Shown: piece after piece, positions 40,324 to 49,326 of the stretch
How the letters are laid out: every line of letters starts with the position of its first letter
Numbering within the stretch: the stretch's first letter is position 1
NCBI GenBank assembly: GCA_963665915.2
Contig: CAXXSG010000002.1
Location: forward strand, 558,001-622,000
Length of the DNA: 64,000 nt
Source of the DNA: JAFGRU01 sp963665915
Lineage (GTDB): Bacteria > Desulfobacterota > Desulfuromonadia > Desulfuromonadales > JAAYDE01
Direction: 5' to 3'
The notes under the pieces: model-generated
The model's input: only the letters and a program-made list of their open reading frames with translations
Database searches by the model: none
What the model was told of the DNA's origin: nothing
Position numbers and translations under genes: made by a program

Positions 40324-42573
40324 TTGGCCAACAAGGATAAATTACTTTTATCAGCTCAGAAATATCTTGAAAAAGGGCGAATTACCAAGGCAATCAGTTG
40401 CTTTGAAAAAGTTGTTAAAATTGATCCTAAAGACTCCAGGTGCCATTTGAAGGTTGCCGAGTTATATGCCCAGGCGGGTAACAGGAGCAAAGCTGTTGAG
40501 GCCTATGAAGAAATTGCCAAGTTTTTCCTTGAAAACAATTTCTCGCTTAAGGCAATTGCCGTATTTAAGCAAATTTTAAAGCTTGCGCCCGAAAAAAAGG
40601 AATTGCATAGACAACTGGGTGAATTGAATGAACAACAAGGCCTGATTGGAAATGCTCTTTCTGAATACAAACTTCTTGTTGAACACTATCAGCAAGAGGA
40701 GCTCATGTCTGAAACTCTCTGGGCGCTTAAGAAAATCGCCGATCTGAATCCGAAGAATATCTCCATCAGGATGAAGGTTGCGGAATACTCCTTCAGGCTG
40801 GATGCTCAAGACGAGGCCAAAAAGGAACTGGACCTAATTCTTTCTGTTCTGCAGTCCAAAGAAGACCATCCAGGGCTGGGGCAATTTTATGAATTTTACC
40901 TTTCTTTGTTCCCGGAAGAGTTTGATATTGAGCTGGCTTCTGCCATGCGCCAGCTTTCTTTGGAAAACCCTCAGGAGGGGATTGTTTCCCTGGAAAAGCT
41001 GCGCCAAAAGGAACCGCAAAATATTAAGCTTCTCGATGCTCTGGCAAAGGGATACGCGCAAGCGGGTGACGCCTTAAAGCATCAATCTGCCATTTGCGAC
41101 CTTCTCAATCTCTGCCCTGAAGATCTGGATCTTTGTCAAAAGTGTGTGCAGGCTTTTGTGGCGATTGGGGATACGGCAGGAGCAAATGAGCTACTTGAGA
41201 AATGGAAAGATACCTTCCAGGCAAAAAATAGAATCTCTGATCTTCAGGACCTCTATGAACGGCTCGCCGAGGAATTCCCCGGGGAGAAAAAGACGGAAGA
41301 GGTTCTGTCTACAATCAGGGAGATCATCAAAAGCCATACGGATTATTCCAAGGGCGTTGATTTCGGGAGTTTTAACAGGCCTTCTGATGAAAGTAAGTTG
41401 GAGGTGACGGAGGTTTCTCTGGGCTTGGAAGCGGCTGAAGAAGCGCCGGAAATTTCTCTGGATGAAAGCACGATAATGGTTGAAGAAGAGAGTGCTTCCG
41501 AAGAGGTTCTGCTGGGAGCGGATGATCTTCTTGAAGATGGTTCCAGCTCGCTTCCCACACCTGATGAACCAGAGAATTTTGTACTGGAGACTTCGGCTGA
41601 GGCGGGTTCATTCAAAGTGGCGGGGTCACCGGTTGAAACCCTGGAAGGAGCGTGTGGGTCTGCTGAAAATGATGATTTGAACAACGTTTTTGAAAACGTA
41701 GAAAGTCAACCTTCTGACGACGCCATGGAATTTGAAGACAGCTTCTTTGATTTTGATCTATCGGAGGAGAGCTCTGATCTTCAAGGGAATTTGAATGGCC
41801 CTGACTTTAATGCCGAACTCGAAGAAGCGGATTTTTATTTGCGTCAGGGGTTGCTGGATGAGGCGGAAAGGGTCTGTAACAGTATTCTTGAAACCAGCCC
41901 TGATTTTCAGGATGCTAAAAGCAAACTGGTCGACATCGAAGAGAAGCGTTCCGAATCGGCTTCCCGGTTGGAAGGTGGAAACGTCGAGGGCGGGAGCGTT
42001 TTTGCCACGGATAATCTTACTATTGACGCTTTTTCTCAGCAAGGTGATTCCGAGGATATTTTCCTCGATGGTCTCATGGCCGATTCTCAGAAAGGTGTCA
42101 AGACAGTCATTGGCCAAGAGGATACGGAGTCCCACTTCAATCTTGGTATCGCCTATAAAGAAATGGGGCAGTTCGCGGAAGCCATCACTGAGTTTGAACA
42201 GGCACAAGTGGATCCTGTCCGGTTTGTGGATTGTATCACTCTGATTGCTAATTGCATGGTACAGAAAGGTGCTTCTCAGGAAGCTGAAAAAGTATTTGCA
42301 GATGCTTTGACAAACGATATTTCAGAGGATGATCGACTCATATTGAACTTTGAAATGGGCCTTCTCTATTCAGATCAGGGAAAATTTGCCGAAGCCTTGG
42401 ATAAATTTCACTTTGTCCTGAATTTGGATCCATTTTACCGGGATGTTGGAGAGAGAGTTAAAAAACTTCAGGAAAGTCTGGGAGCTGAAAGTGGTTCCCA
42501 ATCGGCCTCTTCACGGGAGATGGATGAATCGTTGAATGAGAACAGTCGGAAAAACAGGGTCTCATATGTTTAG
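40324..42573 (+). CDS. Large tetratricopeptide-repeat protein, acidic central linker
   Basis: A soluble TPR scaffold of 749 residues, predicted cytoplasmic because there is no signal peptide or membrane helix. TPR helices fill about 1-325 (for example KAISCFEKVVKIDPKDSRCHLKVAELYAQAG) and 610-725 (SHFNLGIAYKEMGQFAEAITEFEQA; NFEMGLLYSDQGKFAEALDKF). Between them is a strongly acidic, low-complexity stretch (about 360-510), with another repeat-like block (EADFYLRQGLLDEAERVCNSILE). I chose the TTG at 40324, which has a better spaced GGGG-TGA site than the GTG at 40315. An ExeA-like ATPase and mutL follow. Confidence 0.85.
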   Translation: MANKDKLLLSAQKYLEKGRITKAISCFEKVVKIDPKDSRCHLKVAELYAQAGNRSKAVEAYEEIAKFFLENNFSLKAIAVFKQILKLAPEKKELHRQLGELNEQQGLIGNALSEYKLLVEHYQQEELMSETLWALKKIADLNPKNISIRMKVAEYSFRLDAQDEAKKELDLILSVLQSKEDHPGLGQFYEFYLSLFPEEFDIELASAMRQLSLENPQEGIVSLEKLRQKEPQNIKLLDALAKGYAQAGDALKHQSAICDLLNLCPEDLDLCQKCVQAFVAIGDTAGANELLEKWKDTFQAKNRISDLQDLYERLAEEFPGEKKTEEVLSTIREIIKSHTDYSKGVDFGSFNRPSDESKLEVTEVSLGLEAAEEAPEISLDESTIMVEEESASEEVLLGADDLLEDGSSSLPTPDEPENFVLETSAEAGSFKVAGSPVETLEGACGSAENDDLNNVFENVESQPSDDAMEFEDSFFDFDLSEESSDLQGNLNGPDFNAELEEADFYLRQGLLDEAERVCNSILETSPDFQDAKSKLVDIEEKRSESASRLEGGNVEGGSVFATDNLTIDAFSQQGDSEDIFLDGLMADSQKGVKTVIGQEDTESHFNLGIAYKEMGQFAEAITEFEQAQVDPVRFVDCITLIANCMVQKGASQEAEKVFADALTNDISEDDRLILNFEMGLLYSDQGKFAEALDKFHFVLNLDPFYRDVGERVKKLQESLGAESGSQSASSREMDESLNENSRKNRVSYV

Positions 42574-42763
42574 TATTCTGTTTAGCCATTCTTGTTTTCA
42601 AATTCCGGTTCTTTTTGGCGCGGCCTACGCAACGCACTTTAAACTTTGCACATTGCTTGGCCTGCGTTGGAAATGCCTTGACAACGCTAAAATTATCTTG
42701 GGAATTTTGATGCGGAAAACCGAACAGGACACTAGCCTTGCAGATGAAGGTGAGAATTAAATA

Positions 42764-43666
42764 ATGAGTTATGTCGAATACTTTGGATTGCAGCTCGAAC
42801 CTTTTTCCAACGCTCCTGACACGAGATTCTACTTCAAAAGCAAGCAACAAACCGAGGCCCTAGCAAAGCTGCGGTTTTGCATAGATTCCAATAAAGGGTT
42901 GGGTGTCCTCGTTGGTGGTGTTGGCATCGGAAAAACCACTCTTGCTCGCCATCTTCTCGACAGTCTCCCCGAGAAAAAATATGAATCCTCACTTCTGGTC
43001 ATGGTTCATTCCGGCATTACCACGGAATGGATTTTGACGCGTATTGCCATTCAACTTGGCGTGGAGACTCCGGCCAACGACCGCCTTATTCTGATGAAGC
43101 AGTTGTACGAAAGGCTGATTCAGATTGAGCTTGAGGGTCGTCATGCCGTTGTTTTGATCGATGAAGCGCAAATGCTCCAGAACCGCGAACTGATGGAGGA
43201 ATTCAGAGGGCTTCTCAACCTGGAAATTCCCGGTAAAAAATTATTGAATATTATATTTTTTGGGCTTCCGGATATTACCGACTGTTTACGTCTTGATGAA
43301 CCATTGGCACAGAGGGTGGCGGTTAAGTGCCACATGCGCTCCTTTACAGCAGAAACCACAGCAACTTATATCCAACACCGGCTTCAGATTGCCGGTTGTG
43401 GGAAAAATCTCTTTTCACCAGAGGCTATAACCGGGATCCATCGCTATTCCGGTGGCTTGCCCCGATTGATTAACACCCTTTCGGATAATTCTCTCTTTGA
43501 AGTTTTCATGCGCAGAATTGATCAGGTTTCATTCAAAATCGTTCACAGTGTTGCAGGGGACCTTGGACTTCTTCAACTGTCTAAGCAAGGGAACTCTTCT
43601 GTAGAAAAGTTCCCCGATCTCAACGAAATCGAAAATATGTTGGACCGCCTGGAGCAAAAGAACTAA
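42764..43666 (+). CDS. ExeA/GspA-like AAA ATPase
   Basis: A 300-residue AAA-type ATPase that matches the ExeA/GspA group used in type II secretion and pilus assembly. The N-terminal signature SYVEYFGLQLEPFSNAPDTRFYF is typical; Walker A is GGVGIGKTT, Walker B is VVLIDEAQ, and a sensor-2-like GGLPRLINTL is present. It lacks the peptidoglycan-binding and transmembrane parts of ExeA, so it is a cytoplasmic short form. It lies about 190 bases after the TPR gene and just before mutL, on the same strand; the pair may form a machine, but no secretin genes are nearby. Confidence 0.85.
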   Translation: MSYVEYFGLQLEPFSNAPDTRFYFKSKQQTEALAKLRFCIDSNKGLGVLVGGVGIGKTTLARHLLDSLPEKKYESSLLVMVHSGITTEWILTRIAIQLGVETPANDRLILMKQLYERLIQIELEGRHAVVLIDEAQMLQNRELMEEFRGLLNLEIPGKKLLNIIFFGLPDITDCLRLDEPLAQRVAVKCHMRSFTAETTATYIQHRLQIAGCGKNLFSPEAITGIHRYSGGLPRLINTLSDNSLFEVFMRRIDQVSFKIVHSVAGDLGLLQLSKQGNSSVEKFPDLNEIENMLDRLEQKN

Positions 43667-43751
43667 AATCATCAAAAGTTAAAATAATTGATGATGATGC
43701 CGGCAGGTTTTTTGAGAAGTAATAACCTTCCCGTGTCGCGGCGGTCCGTTC

Positions 43752-45599
43752 ATGTCCTCCAAAATAAAAATTCTGTCTGAAAATCTCTGCAACCAGATTG
43801 CGGCCGGAGAGGTGGTCGAGAGGCCCCTTTCGGTGGTCAAGGAGTTGGTGGAAAATTCGCTGGATGCCCATGCGACCGAAATCCGGATCATTGTTGAAAA
43901 GGGTGGCAAACGCCTGATTCGGGTCGAGGATAACGGCGCGGGAATGTCCAGGGAAGATCTCTTCCTCTGTCTGGAGCGTCATGCCACCAGTAAAATTGCT
44001 TCGGCTGATGATCTGTTTTGCCTAAAAACTCTCGGCTTCCGTGGCGAGGCGCTCCCATCCATTGCCGCTGTCTCACGCGTGAGGCTTGCGAGTCAACAGG
44101 AAAACAGTGCGGAAGGTTTTGAAATCCATGTGGACGCGGGAAAAGTCCAAAAAGCCAGTGCAGCAGGCATCCCGGCAGGAACGGTCATAGAGGTCCGCAA
44201 TCTTTTTTTTAACACCCCGGCACGTAAAAAATTCCTCAAAACCGAACAGACTGAATTTAGCCATATTGCTGATTTTATTTCGAAAATTTCTCTGTCCTTT
44301 CCCCAAGTGCAAATCAGTCTGGAGCACAACCGCCGAACTGTCATTAATCTGTTCCGGCACCACAGCCTTTCCGATCGCGTGGTCGCTCTTCTTGGAGCGG
44401 AAATATTCAGCCAGTTGACCTCCTTTGAAAAATCCGGACTGGAAGGATTGAAAGTTCATGGTTTTCTGGGCTCCCCCGATCTTAATCGAAATTCAGCCTC
44501 TGCCATTCATTCGTTCGTTAATCGACGCTTTGTCCGCGACCGCTTGTTTCAGCATGCCGTGATGGAAGGTTACAGGAATCTGCTCCCCAGGCATCGCTAC
44601 CCGGTTGTGATTCTTTTCCTGGAAATCCCCCCTGATCTTGTTGATGTAAATGTTCATCCGGCCAAAAGAGAGGTTCGTTTCCGGCAACAGGGCATTGTTC
44701 ATGATTTTATCGCTGACAGCATTCAGGATGCTTTGCGCGGGAGAAAGCTTTCTGTGGGTGAGTCGAACCCTGCCGGCATGGGGTGGTCGTTTCCGGTGAG
44801 TGAAAATCGAAAGCCGGAAGCTGTTGAAAGCGGAAAGCCTTATCCTTTCGTGTCAACGAAGACATCCAGGAATTATTCGAGCAGGGTGGTGGAGGAGTTG
44901 ACGGGTTTCAAGCCCGTGCAGTATCCGGGGCCGTCTCGGACGTCTGATCCTGAAACAGGGGAGGCTGGAGAGATATCCTCTCTCCTTCCGGATGATCCTG
45001 ACTTTCAGAAAAGAGGTTTTTTTTCTTCCCTTCAGGTGATCGGTCAATATCACAACAGTTATATTATCTGCCAGTCCAGGGAAGAGCTGATTCTCATTGA
45101 CCAGCATGCGGCTCATGAAAGAATAGGTTTTGAGCGGTTGAAATCACAGTTCGAAAATGGAAGGGTCGAAATCCAGGAACTTCTTTTCCCAAAGACCATG
45201 GAGTTTGGTTTTCAGGATGCCGCTGCACTTCAAGAGAACCTGGAAAAGTTGTTGAAACTCGGGTTCGGACTTGAACCTTATGGTGGGAAAGCCTTTGTGT
45301 TGAGGAGTATTCCGGCTGTGCTGAATCCTGACCAGGCGGAGCAGGTCCTGAAAGAAACCCTGGAAGAGATCGTCGTTTTGGGAAAAAGCCGGGCCATGAC
45401 CCATGAGATTGAAAAGCTGCTCATTACGATGGCCTGCCATTCCATGGTCAGAGCCAACCAATCTCTTTCACTCGTGGAGATGAGATCTCTTTTACAAGAG
45501 ATGGATGATGTTGACTTCAGCACCCATTGTCCGCATGGCCGACCTGCTGTGATGCGTCTGTCCCTTCATGATGTCGAAAAAATGTTTCACAGACCATGA
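43752..45599 (+). CDS. mutL: DNA mismatch repair endonuclease MutL
   Basis: The 615-residue mismatch repair protein. The GHKL ATPase domain (1-330) shows NQIAAGEVVERPLSVVKELVEN, DNGAGM, and LKTLGFRGEALPSIA. The C-terminal domain carries the endonuclease motif DQHAAHERIGFE at residues 450-461, the ACHSMVRA motif and CPHGRP, so this MutL should nick DNA itself, unlike Escherichia coli MutL that relies on MutH. The middle linker is Ser/Pro rich. It overlaps miaA by four bases (ATGA), and its start follows a short gap after the ATPase gene. Confidence 0.96.
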   Translation: MSSKIKILSENLCNQIAAGEVVERPLSVVKELVENSLDAHATEIRIIVEKGGKRLIRVEDNGAGMSREDLFLCLERHATSKIASADDLFCLKTLGFRGEALPSIAAVSRVRLASQQENSAEGFEIHVDAGKVQKASAAGIPAGTVIEVRNLFFNTPARKKFLKTEQTEFSHIADFISKISLSFPQVQISLEHNRRTVINLFRHHSLSDRVVALLGAEIFSQLTSFEKSGLEGLKVHGFLGSPDLNRNSASAIHSFVNRRFVRDRLFQHAVMEGYRNLLPRHRYPVVILFLEIPPDLVDVNVHPAKREVRFRQQGIVHDFIADSIQDALRGRKLSVGESNPAGMGWSFPVSENRKPEAVESGKPYPFVSTKTSRNYSSRVVEELTGFKPVQYPGPSRTSDPETGEAGEISSLLPDDPDFQKRGFFSSLQVIGQYHNSYIICQSREELILIDQHAAHERIGFERLKSQFENGRVEIQELLFPKTMEFGFQDAAALQENLEKLLKLGFGLEPYGGKAFVLRSIPAVLNPDQAEQVLKETLEEIVVLGKSRAMTHEIEKLLITMACHSMVRANQSLSLVEMRSLLQEMDDVDFSTHCPHGRPAVMRLSLHDVEKMFHRP

Positions 45600-46552
45600 T
45601 GACGTCTAATCCGAATTCAGTCCAGGACCCGATGGTTGTCATACTGGGCCCGACGGCTTCCGGGAAAACCGGCCTGGCAGTTAAACTTGCTCGCTATTTT
45701 GACCTGGAAGTCATTTCGGCTGATTCAAGACAGATTTACCGGGGTATGGATATCGGGACGGCCAAACCAACTGCTGAAGAACGTCATGCTGTTGCCCACC
45801 ATCTTATCGATATGGTCGATCCCCATGAAAAATTTTCCGCCGCTGATTTCGAAGAGCAGGGGACCCGGATAGCCTATGATATTAACTCCCGGAATAAATT
45901 ACCTGTTCTGGTTGGTGGCACCGGACTGTATATCAAAGCTCTTACTGAAGGTTTGTTGGCGGCTCCTTCGGGTCACTCGGAATATCGGGAAAAATTGAAA
46001 AATCTGGAAGTGGAGAGCGGGGAAGGAACGCTCTATCAGGCTCTTTGCAAGGTGGATCCTCCCTTGGCTGCGAGGCTTTTCCCCAAAGATGTGATCCGGA
46101 TCATCAGAGGGCTGGAGGTTTTTGCCCAGACCGGGAAGAGGTTGTCCGCTTTTCAGGAGGAACATGGCTTTCGGAAGAGTGAGTTTCGTACTCTCAAACT
46201 GGGTATTCACGTTGAGAGGGAGAGTCTGTATGATCGCATTGACAGGCGTGTCGAAAATATGGTTCGGGAGGGCTTGATTGAAGAAACACAGAGTCTTCTG
46301 GACCAGGGGTGTTCGCTTTCCCATCCGGCCATACAGGCCATTGGTTACCGGGAGTGCCTATCCTATCTGAATGAAAAAATGCTTTTAAGCGAGGTGATTG
46401 ATACTATTCAGCGGGAGACTCGGCGGTATGCTAAACGGCAAATGACATGGTTCAGGAAGGATAAATCTGTGATCTGGCTTGAATCCTTAAAAGACTTTGA
46501 TAGAATTCTGGCATTGATTGAAAACTTTATTTTAATGACGGAAATGAAATAA
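45596..46552 (+). CDS. miaA: tRNA dimethylallyltransferase MiaA
   Basis: A 318-residue enzyme that prenylates A37 of tRNAs reading UNN codons. The P-loop GPTASGKTGLAVKLA, the DSRQIYRGMDIGTAKP loop, and the insertion HHLIDMVDPHEKFSAADF are typical. The C-terminal RRYAKRQMTWFRKD matches the family. It overlaps mutL and is followed by hfq after nine bases, the classical mutL-miaA-hfq order. ATG-ATG doublet at the start; either could be used. Confidence 0.97.
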   Translation: MMTSNPNSVQDPMVVILGPTASGKTGLAVKLARYFDLEVISADSRQIYRGMDIGTAKPTAEERHAVAHHLIDMVDPHEKFSAADFEEQGTRIAYDINSRNKLPVLVGGTGLYIKALTEGLLAAPSGHSEYREKLKNLEVESGEGTLYQALCKVDPPLAARLFPKDVIRIIRGLEVFAQTGKRLSAFQEEHGFRKSEFRTLKLGIHVERESLYDRIDRRVENMVREGLIEETQSLLDQGCSLSHPAIQAIGYRECLSYLNEKMLLSEVIDTIQRETRRYAKRQMTWFRKDKSVIWLESLKDFDRILALIENFILMTEMK

Positions 46553-46561
46553 GGAGTTGAC

Positions 46562-46795
46562 ATGGCCAAGACCCCATTTAACATTCAGGATCAATATCTA
46601 AATCAGGCTCGTAAGGAACGAGTCCACGTGGTAGTTGTCATGTTGTCTGGAGAAAAACTTGAAGGCTATATCAAGTCTTTTGATAATTTTTGTCTTCTGA
46701 TTGAGGGGAACGGAGATATTCTCCTTTACAAGCATGCTATTTGCTCTATTACGTCTTCCGACGGTTCTTTCCGGTTGTACAGTAGCAGGGAATAG
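46562..46795 (+). CDS. hfq: RNA chaperone Hfq
   Basis: A 77-residue Sm-like hexameric RNA chaperone that pairs small RNAs with messengers. The Sm1 motif VVVVMLSGEKLEGYIKSFDNF and Sm2 YKHAICSI are intact. QDQYLNQARKERVHV at the N terminus lines the U-binding proximal face. The C-terminal tail is very short (DGSFRLYSSRE), as in most non-enteric bacteria. Strong AAGGAGT site. Hfq in a genome implies regulatory small RNAs, none of which I can place in this window. Confidence 0.97.
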   Translation: MAKTPFNIQDQYLNQARKERVHVVVVMLSGEKLEGYIKSFDNFCLLIEGNGDILLYKHAICSITSSDGSFRLYSSRE

Positions 46796-47307
46796 GTTCA
46801 ATATCTTGTCTCTGGTGAAAATGGTAGCTTTTCGGATTCTATGCGTGGAATTTTGAAAAGGGAGTGGTTCATTCAGGGCAGGCTGCCAACGCATGCTAAT
46901 TGACTCGGCCTGATTGAAAAAGGAAAATGACTCCAACATTGAATTCATGGCCGTCTTCTACTTTCGTTACTTGGGCCGAGATAGCTTATAGAAAATGGCG
47001 TCCTAAACAGTCATCACTCTGACCAGAAATTCACTGGCTTTTCTCTTTTTTTTATTTTTTTGCCTGTCAGTTTTTTAACGTGCTTTGGATGTTTTTGTGT
47101 CGGGGATATTTGACGACCCACGGGAGGTTTTTTCGCCCGGGAATGTGGTCTTGGATCCCGGACAGCATTTGAAGTCCGATGCCCGGCAGCTTTTCACAGA
47201 TTACTTCCTAATTTTAGCCCTCACATAGTATGGGATTTAGACATTTCCGGCTGCCAGACAATGGCCGACTGAAAAATCCTGGATCTAACTTTTTTTGGTG
47301 AAGAAAT
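46796..47307 (+). other. 512-base intergenic region, mostly featureless
   Basis: No gene of normal size is supported. A 43-residue GTG frame at 47097-47228 (VFSPGNVVLDPGQHLKSDAR within it) is conceivable, but it has no ribosome site and no recognised family. A weak CCAG/CTGG hairpin followed by a T-rich run near 47020-47050 might end the hfq messenger. The promoter of the next gene should lie near the right end, but no clear box is visible. Confidence 0.4.
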
Positions 47308-48729
47308 ATGATTGACATCAAATTCGGGACCTCCGGCTGGCGTGATGTGGTTGGCAAAGGGTTTGTTTTTGAAAATGTGAGGATTGTCGTCAAGGCTATC
47401 GCCGAAATGATTAAAGAGACTGGCGAGGCGGACAAAGGAATCATTATCGGCCATGACCCCCGATTTATGGGGGAAGAATTTGCCCAAGATTCGGCCTCCA
47501 TTCTGGCCACCGAAGGGATTAAATGTTTTTTATGCTCTCAGGCTACTCCCACCCCTGTTATTGCCTTTGAAGTTCTGCGTAGAAAAGTCGCCGGAGCTAT
47601 CAACTTTACAGCCAGTCACAATCCGTCGGAATACAACGGGATTAAGTTCTCTTCGAACTGGGGTGGCCCTGCTCTTCCTGAAACGACCCGGGAGATCGAA
47701 AGGCGAATCCGCGACCTCCAAAAAGGTTCTTCCCCTTCAGGAATGGCTCTTGATGATGCTCTGAAAAAAGGCCTGGTTGAAAAAATTGAACCACGGCAGG
47801 CCTATTTCCAGAGACTTAAGGATCTGGTGGATATTGACGCCATTGTCAAGTCGAAATTAAAAGTTGCGGTAAACCCTCTTTACGGCGCGGGAACGGGCTA
47901 TCTCGACCGTATTTTACGGGTTTCCGGGGTGGACATTATCACCATCAACAACTATCGTGACCCCAATTTTGGCGGCTATCCTCCAGACCCTGCCGCCCAG
48001 TTCATGAAAGATTTTATTTCGGTTGTAAAAAATGATGTGGAAATCGGTATCGGACTGGCAACAGATGGTGATGCCGACCGCTACGGCATTATTGATTCCA
48101 ACGGTACCTTTATCGAACCCAATTATATCCTGGCCCTGTTGATGGACTATCTTCAACGTCGGCGGGAGACTAAAGGTGATGCTGCCAGGTCAGTGGCAAC
48201 CTCTCATTTTATCGATGCGGTGGCCTCTTTTCATGGTGCGAAAGTATATGAGACTCCAGTCGGTTTCAAATATATCGCCGAATTCATTCGCGATGACAAA
48301 ATTCTGATTGGTGGCGAAGAGAGCGCGGGACTGACTCTTAAAGGTCATGTGCCCGAAAAAGACGGAATCCTGGCTTGTCTCCTGGTTGCCGAGATGGTAG
48401 CGGTGGAAGGTAAATCCCTCTCCGTTCTTCTCGAGGACCTTTATAAAAAAGTCGGGAGATTTTGTACCCGCCGGGAAAATATTCGTTTGACGGATGAATT
48501 GAAGATATCCTGTTCTGAAAAACTTCAATCGCCTCCTTCCAGTGTCGGCGGGAAAGTTGTCAAAGAGATTATCCGCATGGATGGAACCAAATTATTATTC
48601 GAAGATGGAACATGGATGCTTTTCCGTGAGTCCGGGACCGAGCCTGTGGTCCGTGCTTACGTTGAAGCTGGTTCTGAAGCCGATCTGGAGAGCATGACGC
48701 GGAGTGCTGTGGACTTCCTGACCGGTTGA
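47308..48729 (+). CDS. Phosphoglucomutase/phosphomannomutase family protein
   Basis: A 473-residue alpha-D-phosphohexomutase. The phosphoserine loop is in AINFTASHNPSEYNGIK, the metal-binding loop is DGDADRYG, the sugar-binding loop is GGEESAGL, and the phosphate-binding loop is FRESGTEPVVRAY. All four active-site parts are intact. Whether glucose-1-P, mannose-1-P or a glucosamine form is the main substrate is not decided by sequence. It stands alone between hfq and the ferritin-like gene. Confidence 0.9.
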   Translation: MIDIKFGTSGWRDVVGKGFVFENVRIVVKAIAEMIKETGEADKGIIIGHDPRFMGEEFAQDSASILATEGIKCFLCSQATPTPVIAFEVLRRKVAGAINFTASHNPSEYNGIKFSSNWGGPALPETTREIERRIRDLQKGSSPSGMALDDALKKGLVEKIEPRQAYFQRLKDLVDIDAIVKSKLKVAVNPLYGAGTGYLDRILRVSGVDIITINNYRDPNFGGYPPDPAAQFMKDFISVVKNDVEIGIGLATDGDADRYGIIDSNGTFIEPNYILALLMDYLQRRRETKGDAARSVATSHFIDAVASFHGAKVYETPVGFKYIAEFIRDDKILIGGEESAGLTLKGHVPEKDGILACLLVAEMVAVEGKSLSVLLEDLYKKVGRFCTRRENIRLTDELKISCSEKLQSPPSSVGGKVVKEIIRMDGTKLLFEDGTWMLFRESGTEPVVRAYVEAGSEADLESMTRSAVDFLTG

Positions 48730-48789
48730 TATATAGCTACATCTAAAAACTATCATCAGTTTTGAAAAGTAACGATGATTGGAGGCGTT

Positions 48790-49305
48790 ATGTATATTTT
48801 CAATCTGGCCATCGTGCTGGAAAGAGAAATAGAGTCATTTTACAAACAGTTGGGCGAAAAGTCCGAGTCACCAGGCCTGAAAACAATTTTTCGACAATTG
48901 GCCGGCGATGAAAGAAAACACGGTGAGGCCATTGAAGCGTTGAAGAGAGGAGTGGGGGATTGGCCGATGGAGGATTCAGCTTTTCTAACGCAGGCGGATG
49001 AACTCTTCAAAAAATTGGTCCAGGAAAAACCTTCTTTTCTCGGAACCGACGATCTTTCTGAAGCCTACCGGTACGCCATGAGTGTCGAGGCTGACAGCAC
49101 AAGACTATATCGGAAGGCGGCTGAGAGTGAGAAAAAACCGGGGGTGAAGAAGGTTTTGCTGAAAATAGCGGCCGAAGAAGAAAAGCATTTCAATTTGGTG
49201 GAAAACCTCTATAATTTTGTCAATGCTCCCAATGAATATCTGGCCTGGGGAGAATTTAGCAATATTGACGAATTCACCAATTTTGGCCGGAAAGTTGATA
49301 GCTGA
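48790..49305 (+). CDS. Ferritin-like/rubrerythrin-type diiron protein
   Basis: A 171-residue four-helix protein with two ExxH-type sites: ERKHGEAIEAL in the first half and AAEEEKHFNLVENLY in the second, plus single Glu ligands in LEREIESFY and SVEADSTRLY. This matches the erythrin-vacuolar (rubrerythrin-like) group without a rubredoxin domain. It would handle peroxide or iron; electron donors are unknown. I chose the ATG at 48790 with TTGGAGG before it over one five codons earlier. The gene ends 21 bases before aat, which converges on it. Confidence 0.85.
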   Translation: MYIFNLAIVLEREIESFYKQLGEKSESPGLKTIFRQLAGDERKHGEAIEALKRGVGDWPMEDSAFLTQADELFKKLVQEKPSFLGTDDLSEAYRYAMSVEADSTRLYRKAAESEKKPGVKKVLLKIAAEEEKHFNLVENLYNFVNAPNEYLAWGEFSNIDEFTNFGRKVDS

Positions 49306-49326
49306 CAATCATCCTAGAGCGTTGTC

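Noticed and set aside
42536..42760. Possible 65-75 residue gene between the TPR and ATPase genes
   Set aside because: It has no ribosome site, no recognised family and an odd composition (LFSHSCFQIPVLFGAAYAT); probably chance.
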